From an uncultured bacterium (GTDB lineage: Bacteria > Patescibacteriota > Minisyncoccia > Phycocordibacterales > PALSA-1337), in NCBI GenBank assembly GCA_903826185.1, contig CAIKDL010000025.1:1-6386 (forward strand): a stretch of 6,386 nucleotides of DNA, in the 5' to 3' direction. Positions within the stretch are counted from its first letter, which is position 1. Each line of letters opens with the position of its first letter. Positions 1 to 5,082 of the stretch are shown here, piece after piece. The position numbers were made by a program, and so were the translations under genes. A model generated the notes under the pieces. That model had not been told where the DNA came from, made no database searches, and saw nothing but the letters and a program-made list of their open reading frames with translations.

Positions 1-1
1 G

Positions 2-961
2 GAAAATACTCTTGAACCAGTTGTCGGTGTTTTGGTTAAGCTGGGTGTGCCAGTCACTTTTGTGAAGAATATTCGTAGCGCCACTGACGCGATCGCCAAG
101 CTAAAATCTGGTTCATGTCTTTTGTTGGAAAATCTCCGTCAGTTCGAAGGCGAAAAGGCCAATGACCCACAGTTTGCCAAAGAATTGGCCTCGCTTGGCG
201 ATATATATGTAGACGATGCTTTTTCTGTTTGTCATCGTAAGCATGCTTCTGTGGTTGGTGTACCAAAACTTTTGCCGAGCTATGCCGGTTTGCAGATTCA
301 AAATGAGATCGAGCATCTCTCGAAGGCCTTTCAGCCGGAACACCCATTTCTTTTCATACTTGGTGGCGCGAAATTTGAGACGAAGCTACCATTGCTCGAG
401 AGATTTATTCGCATCGCTGACAATGTTTTCGTTGGAGGCGCTCTAGCCAATGATTTCTTTAAGGCCAAAGGTTATGAAATAGGGAAGTCTTTGACCTCTG
501 CTACGGATTTCGATTTTTCAAAGTATTTTTCTAATCCTGGGCTAATGTTGCCGGTGGACGCGGTTGTCGCGAGTGGCGCTATGGATGATGATGGTGCGAA
601 AGGCGCTGACACAAAGTCGGTGAAGCCTGTCGATAGTATCGGCAAAAATGAAAAGATTATGGATGCTGGACCCAAGTCCCTTGAGCTTTTGAAGGCCAAG
701 ATCGACGCGGCCAAATTCATTCTCTGGAATGGTCCGCTTGGACTTTATGAAGGTGGTTACTGCGATGCGACTCTGGAAGTCGCCAAAATGATCGCGGCTC
801 GCTCTGGTAAAGTCATTTCAATGGTTGGCGGCGGCGACACTCTCGCGGCTATTGCCACTCTTGGTCTTGAAGATAAGTTTACTTTTGTCTCTACTGCCGG
901 TGGCGCGATGTTAGATTTCTTGGCCAATGGTTCTCTGCCGGGTATTGATGCGCTGAATTAA
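2..961 (+). CDS. pgk: Phosphoglycerate kinase, 3' part (5' end outside window)
   Basis: Phosphoglycerate kinase transfers phosphate between 1,3-bisphosphoglycerate and ADP in lower glycolysis, in the cytosol. The frame is already open at base 2 and runs without a start codon of its own, so the N-terminal part (including the first substrate-binding motif, normally DxNVP) lies upstream; the TTG at 32 is internal. About 319 residues of a usual 390-415 are present. Visible family motifs, in order: LLLENLR, the HRKHAS substrate segment, LGGAKFETK (both lysines of the usual GGAKxxDK kept), VGGALANDFFKAKGYEIGKS, the LPVD segment, DAGPKSLELL, WNGPLGLYE, the nucleotide-binding GGGDTLAAI, and the C-terminal STAGGAMLDFL. 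It ends with TAA at 959-961, 28 bp before the end of the convergent HIT gene. Identification is firm; nothing indicates loss of function. Confidence 0.97.
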   Translation, partial: ENTLEPVVGVLVKLGVPVTFVKNIRSATDAIAKLKSGSCLLLENLRQFEGEKANDPQFAKELASLGDIYVDDAFSVCHRKHASVVGVPKLLPSYAGLQIQNEIEHLSKAFQPEHPFLFILGGAKFETKLPLLERFIRIADNVFVGGALANDFFKAKGYEIGKSLTSATDFDFSKYFSNPGLMLPVDAVVASGAMDDDGAKGADTKSVKPVDSIGKNEKIMDAGPKSLELLKAKIDAAKFILWNGPLGLYEGGYCDATLEVAKMIAARSGKVISMVGGGDTLAAIATLGLEDKFTFVSTAGGAMLDFLANGSLPGIDALN

Positions 962-966
962 TTTTC

Positions 967-991
967 AGACCTGCTAATTTTTAGGTTTTTT
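967..991 (+). terminator. Possible weak intrinsic terminator of pgk
   Basis: Directly after the pgk stop codon, AGACCT (967-972) can pair with AGGTTT (983-988), with one G-U pair and a 10-nt loop. The right arm runs into a run of six T (986-991). The stem is short, and the structure overlaps the stop codon of the convergent HIT gene. On the minus strand no T run follows, so it would serve pgk only. The call rests on stem plus T tract and is tentative. Confidence 0.35.
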
Positions 992-1418
992 AGTTCCCTA
1001 GTGCGGAAATTATTTTGGCTTTATTTCCTTCAAAGTCGTTTTTGTCGCCTTTTGTCTCCGAGCTCGGATAGACCCAAATGTGCGCGTGAGGCACATCTTC
1101 GCCAACAATTTTGCTCAAGATCATCTCCTGTGAAAAAGCTTTTCTTTGTGCCAATGCAATTTTAGCCACAACCTCGAAGTATCGGCTTATAGTTATAGTT
1201 GGTTTTTCTGCGCCGGTCTTTGCGTTCGTTGCGCTTATCGGCACATCCCAAACCCATCTGTGATGCTCTTTCGGTATTACCAATGTGTGTCCTGGTGATT
1301 GAGGATGTATATCAAGAAAGGCCAGAAAGTCGCCATCCTCATAGACTACATACGCCGGAATCTCTTTGCGAACTATTTTGCAGAAGATGCAATTGTTTGT
1401 ATCGGGTGTTTTTTCCAT
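990..1418 (-). CDS. HIT-family nucleotide hydrolase/transferase with modified histidine triad
   Basis: A 142-residue cytosolic protein of the histidine triad superfamily, whose members hydrolyse or transfer nucleoside monophosphates from substrates such as AMP-lysine, AMP-NH2 or dinucleoside polyphosphates. Near the N terminus is CIFCKI (Cys10, Cys13) followed by FLDIHPQSPGHTLVIPKEHH; in zinc-binding HIT proteins Cys, Cys, a His here (probably His52) and the first triad His form the metal site. The triad reads HAHIWVYP: His111 and the nucleophile position His113 are kept, but the third position is Trp115 rather than His. An extra stretch of roughly 12-18 residues (about 59-76, rich in Ala, Thr, Lys) sits between the HH segment and the central helix. 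The ATG at 1418 has no Shine-Dalgarno but lies 8 nt after a perfect TATAAT. It is divergent from recJ. Exact substrate unknown. Confidence 0.93.
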   Translation of the reverse strand: MEKTPDTNNCIFCKIVRKEIPAYVVYEDGDFLAFLDIHPQSPGHTLVIPKEHHRWVWDVPISATNAKTGAEKPTITISRYFEVVAKIALAQRKAFSQEMILSKIVGEDVPHAHIWVYPSSETKGDKNDFEGNKAKIISALGN

Positions 1419-1426
1419 ATATGAAT

Positions 1427-1432
1427 ATTATA
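1427..1432 (-). promoter_or_regulatory. -10 box of the HIT gene, probably leaderless
   Basis: On the minus strand a perfect TATAAT ends 8 nt before the ATG at 1418. Transcription normally begins about 6-9 nt after a -10 box, so the mRNA would begin at or within a base or two of the start codon. No Shine-Dalgarno sequence fits in the gap. I see no good -35 element. Confidence 0.6.
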
Positions 1433-1450
1433 CTTTGATTTCCTCGCATC

Positions 1451-1459
1451 TGCTATACT
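1451..1459 (+). promoter_or_regulatory. Extended -10 promoter of recJ, probably leaderless
   Basis: TGC-TATACT is an extended -10 element (TGn directly before the hexamer) ending 6 nt before the recJ ATG at 1466. The predicted transcription start falls on or next to the A of the ATG. TTGATT at 1435-1440 is only 13 bp upstream, too close for a normal -35, but an extended -10 can act without one. It shares ATCTGCTA with the rnhA promoter. Confidence 0.6.
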
Positions 1460-1465
1460 TCATCC

Positions 1466-3295
1466 ATGAAATTTAACATTCGGCGACCATTAACAGAAAA
1501 AGAACGCGCGCCTCTGGCGCGATTTTCGCCATTGGTGGCGCAGCTCTTGTTCTATCGCGGCTTAGCTGGTCTGGCTGGCGCGCCGGGAACGCCCGACATC
1601 CAAGAAGCCGAAAAGTTCTTAATGCCGGATTATGATAGAGACACGCACGACCCATTTTTGCTCAAAGATGCCGAGAAGGCTGCGGCACGTGTCATCGCCG
1701 CCATCAAAAACCAGTCGACTGACGGTGTGCCCCCAGAAAAGATCGCCATCTATGCCGACTATGACGCCGATGGTATACCTGGCGCAGCATTATTCCACGA
1801 TTTTTTTCGCCGGATCGGATTTAAAAATTTCATTACTTATATTCCACATCGTCATAACGAAGGCTTTGGACTTAACGTCGAGGCGGTAGAACAACTGGCA
1901 CGTGATGGAGTGAAGCTCGTCATCACTGTTGACTGCGGCATCTCTGACGCACTGCCGGTTAAGCGCGCCAACGAACTTGGAATGGAAGTCATTATCACTG
2001 ACCACCACGAGGCGCCCGATGTTTTGCCTCCAGCTTATGCGATTGTCGATCACAAACAGCCGGGTTGTGATTATCCTGACAAAAATCTTTGTGGATCCGG
2101 AGTGGCTTACAAGCTTATTCAAGCAATCTTGAAAAAAGATCGGCTAGGTTTACCTGAAGGCCACGAGAAATGGCTTTTGGATCTGGTTGGTATTGCCACT
2201 TTGTCAGACATGGTGCCGCTTGTTGGTGAAAATAGGGTCTTTGCCAAATATGGCCTGGACGTTCTACGGAAGAGTCAGCGAAAAGGATTGTTGCAGCTTT
2301 TAGATCATCTGCGAATCCAGCAAGCATATCTTTCTGAAGACGATATCGCTTTTATGATCACGCCGCGTATAAATGCCGCCTCGCGAATGGGTGTGCCGAT
2401 GGATGCATTCAATCTACTGGCCGCCGACAATGATGTTGATGCGCGTAAAGCCGCGGAACATCTCGATCATATAAACAATGAGCGTAAGGGTGTGGTGGCC
2501 GCGCTAGTCAAGGAGATAAAGAAGACTTTGCGCGAGAGACACGGCGCGAGCGCAGATAGCGCTGGTGTAGTGCCGGATGCGATCGTTCTTGGTAACCCCG
2601 ACTGGCGTCCATCTCTGCTTGGTCTAGCGGCTAATTCTTGCGCGGAAGAATTCGATCGGCCAGTCTTTCTCTGGGGCCGTGATGGCGATAACGTGATCAA
2701 GGGGTCATGTCGTTCAGAGGGTCGCTCCAGTGTTGTTGCGATAATGCGTGCTGTTCCGGCGGGGATTTTCACACAGTTTGGAGGTCATAAACATTCCGGC
2801 GGTTTCGCGGTGGCCGACGAAGCGGTTCATTTTCTAGATCAACATTTGAACGAGGCGGCCAAGAAGGTGAATGGTGGTGATGAGCCCGTGATGCAAAGTG
2901 AAGAAGATTTCATCGATGCGGAAATATCTCCAGACGCGGTGAATTGGGATCTTTATAATGACATCGCCAAGCTCTCGCCGTTCGGCATGGGAAATCGCAA
3001 GCCTACTTTTTTATTCAGAAATGTATCGCCGGCCTCGGTGCGTATCTTTGGGAAAGGCAATGAGCATGTCGAATTAGTTTTGAAACGATCGAATGGTGCC
3101 ACTCTTTCTGCTATATCATTCTTTGGTGCAGCAACCGAATGGGCCAAGATATTGAAAGATGCGGCGGTTGGTGCCGATAAGCCTGGCGGCGAGTCGGGCA
3201 TCAGCACAAAATGCGACATCGTAGTCTCATTGGAAAAATCGATGTTCCGCGGACGTCCAGAGTTACGACTCAGAATCGTAGATGTTTCCATCTAA
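1466..3295 (+). CDS. recJ: Single-stranded-DNA-specific exonuclease RecJ
   Basis: RecJ degrades single-stranded DNA 5' to 3' using two divalent metal ions and acts in recombinational repair, mismatch repair and rescue of stalled forks. The 609-residue length is typical. DHH-domain motifs are visible in order: motif I YADYDADG (Asp98, Asp100, Asp102), motif II TVDCG (Asp156), motif III ITDHHEAPD (Asp179-His180-His181) and motif IV ATLSDMVPL (Asp248). Then come ITPRINAASRMG (about 298-309), a long helical connector (about 320-360), and the DHHA1 domain with GSCRSEG (413-419) and GGHKHSGGF (439-447). The C-terminal region from about 490, with LSPFGMGNRKP and following strands, fits the RecJ OB-fold domain. 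The usual WHxGVIG-like segment reads WRPSLLG (380-386). The ATG at 1466 is chosen because the -10 box lies 6 nt upstream and the protein has a normal N terminus. Its 3' end is convergent with aroD. Confidence 0.97.
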   Translation: MKFNIRRPLTEKERAPLARFSPLVAQLLFYRGLAGLAGAPGTPDIQEAEKFLMPDYDRDTHDPFLLKDAEKAAARVIAAIKNQSTDGVPPEKIAIYADYDADGIPGAALFHDFFRRIGFKNFITYIPHRHNEGFGLNVEAVEQLARDGVKLVITVDCGISDALPVKRANELGMEVIITDHHEAPDVLPPAYAIVDHKQPGCDYPDKNLCGSGVAYKLIQAILKKDRLGLPEGHEKWLLDLVGIATLSDMVPLVGENRVFAKYGLDVLRKSQRKGLLQLLDHLRIQQAYLSEDDIAFMITPRINAASRMGVPMDAFNLLAADNDVDARKAAEHLDHINNERKGVVAALVKEIKKTLRERHGASADSAGVVPDAIVLGNPDWRPSLLGLAANSCAEEFDRPVFLWGRDGDNVIKGSCRSEGRSSVVAIMRAVPAGIFTQFGGHKHSGGFAVADEAVHFLDQHLNEAAKKVNGGDEPVMQSEEDFIDAEISPDAVNWDLYNDIAKLSPFGMGNRKPTFLFRNVSPASVRIFGKGNEHVELVLKRSNGATLSAISFFGAATEWAKILKDAAVGADKPGGESGISTKCDIVVSLEKSMFRGRPELRLRIVDVSI

Positions 3296-3310
3296 ATATA
3301 GTTGCCATAT

Positions 3311-3346
3311 AAAAAATCCACAGATGCCAGATCAGCATCCGTGGAT
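3311..3346 (-). terminator. Strong intrinsic terminator of the aroD-like gene
   Basis: Bases 3316-3327 and 3335-3346 form a 12-bp stem with a 7-nt loop. In the minus-strand RNA all twelve positions pair (one is a G-U pair) and the stem is followed at once by six U (3311-3316 read on the minus strand). It begins 5 nt after the aroD stop codon. In the plus-strand RNA the same position is an A-C mismatch and the tail is CAUUUUC, so termination of recJ from the other side would be weaker. Confidence 0.88.
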
Positions 3347-3351
3347 CATTT

Positions 3352-4089
3352 TCAACGCCGCAAACCCATGATCACCGAGGAATTTTCCAGCAATTCCACG
3401 ATAGAGAGCTGTCCGGGAGCGGTTGGACCGAATCCTGGGACATAGCCGTAGGTGGCGGCTGAGCCCCAGGTCAGACACTCCATCCGACTGCGTTTGCCGG
3501 CTTCGCCCATAGCAAACACAAAGTGTGGCCTCGGATCTTTCTTTCCGCTCAAGAGCCGTTCGATGACTTGCAAGTCGGCTTCCTTCAAGGCTTTGGTGAC
3601 GATCTTGATGAAGGCTTGGGCTCGCGACAGCTGCATGGCGAAGAGCTGTGAGCCGAGGCGCTTTTCATCAGGCGTCTTATCGAAATCATGGAAGTCGATG
3701 CCGATCTTTTCCCACGGGAACAATTGGTCGAGGTGCTTTTGAGTGGTGAAGACAGCCAACTCGTGACCCCAATCGACATAGACTTCACTTGTACGATTGT
3801 CGATCAATCTCCGTAATTCCCGTGGCAGCCTTTGCCAGAATTCCCATCGCTCTTGCAAAGCCGCAGCGGTCCAACCGTTGGCTGGTGCATGCGGATCCAT
3901 TGCCAAGATGACTGGTCTCTTCTCTGAAGCGACGACCCCGATGAAGCCGTCGTCCAGATCCGATCTTGGCAAGAGATCCATGCGGATCTCGAGCGAGGTG
4001 GCCCCATTGGATTTCGCCAAGGCTTTTCTCAGCTCCTCCGTGCTTTTCGGTAGTATCGATGCGATAACTCCGAATAGAGTTCTTTTCAT
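3352..4089 (-). CDS. aroD: Type I 3-dehydroquinate dehydratase-like protein
   Basis: Type I dehydroquinases convert 3-dehydroquinate to 3-dehydroshikimate in the shikimate pathway through a Schiff base on a (beta/alpha)8 barrel. With the ATG at 4089 the protein has 245 residues, normal for the family. Matches to Escherichia/Salmonella AroD: SLEIRMDLL (Glu34, Arg36), IDFHDFDKTP (His134, the general acid/base), FIKIVTKA (Lys162, the Schiff-base lysine), MGEAGKRSR (Arg202), GSAATYG, and TAPGQLS (Gln227, with Thr for the usual Ser). The TFRxxxEGG segment instead reads AMDPHAPANG (63-72), so equivalents of Arg82 and Glu86 are missing. An upstream TTG (4149) would add 20 unconserved residues; the ATG is preferred because AAAGGA lies 8 nt before it. 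The gene stands alone, with its own terminator and no other shikimate gene in view. The family is clear; activity on dehydroquinate is likely but less certain. Confidence 0.9.
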   Translation of the reverse strand: MKRTLFGVIASILPKSTEELRKALAKSNGATSLEIRMDLLPRSDLDDGFIGVVASEKRPVILAMDPHAPANGWTAAALQERWEFWQRLPRELRRLIDNRTSEVYVDWGHELAVFTTQKHLDQLFPWEKIGIDFHDFDKTPDEKRLGSQLFAMQLSRAQAFIKIVTKALKEADLQVIERLLSGKKDPRPHFVFAMGEAGKRSRMECLTWGSAATYGYVPGFGPTAPGQLSIVELLENSSVIMGLRR

Positions 4090-4097
4090 GTTTTGTT

Positions 4098-4103
4098 TCC
4101 TTT
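4098..4103 (-). promoter_or_regulatory. Shine-Dalgarno site deciding the aroD start
   Basis: On the minus strand AAAGGA lies 8 nt before the ATG at 4089, inside a purine-rich stretch. It selects this ATG over the upstream TTG at 4149. It is the only clear Shine-Dalgarno site before any complete gene here, unlike the HIT, recJ and rnhA starts. The promoter is unclear: a weak minus-strand pair TTGTGA (4169-4174) and TGTAAT (4149-4154) has only a 14-bp spacer. Confidence 0.7.
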
Positions 4104-4177
4104 CTTCTGTTTCAGAGCTTACTCCTTGGTAGCGGAAAAGTAAAATCAATTACAACCAAACTGGGCTATCACAAATC

Positions 4178-4186
4178 TGCTACAAT
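4178..4186 (+). promoter_or_regulatory. Extended -10 promoter of rnhA, probably leaderless
   Basis: TGC-TACAAT is an extended -10 element ending 7 nt before the rnhA ATG at 4194. The predicted transcription start coincides with the start codon and no Shine-Dalgarno is present. The arrangement, including the preceding ATC, closely matches the recJ promoter. TTACAA at 4150-4155 resembles a -35 box but is 25 bp away, too far. Confidence 0.6.
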
Positions 4187-4193
4187 AGTCGAC

Positions 4194-4961
4194 ATGAATA
4201 TCAAGATATTTACTGACGGATCATCTCGTGGTAATCCTGGCCCTGGTGGTTGGGGGGCTATCGTTATTTATGGCGGCAAATCTGAAGTTGTGGAGCTTGG
4301 CGGTGGCGAAAAAAACACCACGAATAATAGGATGGAGCTCAAGGCGGCTGCCAAGGCGTTAGAGATGGTCAGTAAAGTTTCTGGGTCTGTTGCTGGCGCC
4401 GCGCCGAGCATCGATATCTATACCGATTCCGCGTATCTTATAAATGGTATCACTAAATGGGTTAGTGGCTGGAAAAGAAATGGTTGGAAAACCAAAACCA
4501 AAGATGATGTCTTGAACAAAGACCTTTGGCTTGAGATCGATCATTTGGCTAATACTAGTTCATTAAAAATAAAATGGCATCACATTGGCGGCCATGTCGG
4601 CATAGCCGGTAATGAACGTTGCGACGAGATTGCCACAGCTTTTGCTGATGATATCGCTGGTGGAGGCGGGGGCAGGGGCGCGAATCTTTTCAATGGGTCG
4701 CTTGGTGACTATAAGAAAGTCCTGGGTGGTCGCGACATTCTAGATATTTCTCATGATGTGGGTCTGGCAGCTACAAAGAAAAGCTCGTCCGCGCGCTCAA
4801 ATGCTAAGGCTTATTCATATGTCAGCAAAGTTGATGGTGTGATTCAAACCCATAAGACTTGGCAGGAATGCGAGAAACGTGTCAAAGGCGCCCGTGGAGC
4901 TAGATTCAAAAAAGCATTGAGCGTAGGTGAAGAGTCGGAGATTATTAAAAGCTTTCAATAA
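4194..4961 (+). CDS. rnhA: Ribonuclease HI with C-terminal hybrid-binding (viroplasmin-like) domain
   Basis: RNase HI cuts the RNA strand of RNA:DNA hybrids, removing R-loops and primers. Residues 1-152 are a complete catalytic domain: FTDGSSRGNPGPGGWG (Asp8), NNRMELKAA (Glu48), IYTDSAYL (Asp78), the WxxGWKRNGWKT substrate-handle region, and HIGGHVGIAGNERCDE (His134, Asp144). These supply all four metal-binding acidic residues and the catalytic His. A Gly-rich turn (GGGGGRG, 156-162) and a linker with little similarity to known domains follow. Residues about 205-252 match the RNase H1 hybrid-binding / caulimovirus viroplasmin fold: a short YSYV strand, KTWQEC (Trp223), VKG and GARFKK (Phe238, Lys239, Lys240). 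Human RNase H1 has the same TWxEC and ARFKK signature, but at its N terminus. At 255 residues it is about 100 longer than E. coli RNase HI. The TAA is 106 bp before the proposed comEC start, so cotranscription is possible. Confidence 0.95.
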   Translation: MNIKIFTDGSSRGNPGPGGWGAIVIYGGKSEVVELGGGEKNTTNNRMELKAAAKALEMVSKVSGSVAGAAPSIDIYTDSAYLINGITKWVSGWKRNGWKTKTKDDVLNKDLWLEIDHLANTSSLKIKWHHIGGHVGIAGNERCDEIATAFADDIAGGGGGRGANLFNGSLGDYKKVLGGRDILDISHDVGLAATKKSSSARSNAKAYSYVSKVDGVIQTHKTWQECEKRVKGARGARFKKALSVGEESEIIKSFQ

Positions 4962-5067
4962 CAAAATAATAGAGTAAGTGGTACAAGTGGCGGATTTTGA
5001 TAGCTCCTTGGGCATTTCTTGAGGACTTTTTCATAAAGACATCATCCGTGTGAGCGACAATGGCTCC
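4962..5067 (+). other. rnhA-comEC spacer
   Basis: This 106-bp gap contains no convincing gene, no T-tailed hairpin and no clear Shine-Dalgarno before the comEC ATG. The comEC frame is open from 5023 (stop at 5020-5022), so a GTG at 5050 is an alternative start. GACAAT at 5056-5061 lies 6 nt before the ATG at 5068, the same distance as the -10 boxes of the other genes, but it matches the consensus poorly and may be chance. Confidence 0.4.
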
Positions 5068-5082
5068 ATGAAAAATGGAGTT
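5062..5082 (+). other. Hairpin covering the comEC start codon
   Basis: CTCCAT (5064-5069) pairs perfectly with ATGGAG (5075-5080) around a GAAAA loop, and two G-U pairs can extend the stem outward (5062-5063 with 5081-5082). The ATG at 5068-5070 lies at the top of the left arm. It could limit ribosome access, or be fortuitous; a 6-bp perfect stem is not rare. Confidence 0.35.

Noticed and set aside
32..34. TTG at 32 as the true pgk start
   Set aside because: The frame continues upstream to base 2 with family-like sequence, and starting here would drop the N-terminal substrate-binding region.
1435..1459. Classical -35/-10 promoter for recJ using TTGATT
   Set aside because: The spacer is only 13 bp; the TGn-extended -10 explains the signal better.
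4090..4149. Upstream TTG extension of the aroD gene, or a leader peptide
   Set aside because: The 20 extra residues resemble no part of the family, and a good Shine-Dalgarno sits before the ATG at 4089. No Trp/Tyr/Phe-rich attenuator pattern or competing hairpins are evident.
4948..4990. Intrinsic terminator after rnhA
   Set aside because: Only a short AAAGCTTT palindrome and A-rich sequence are present, with no stable stem followed by a T run.
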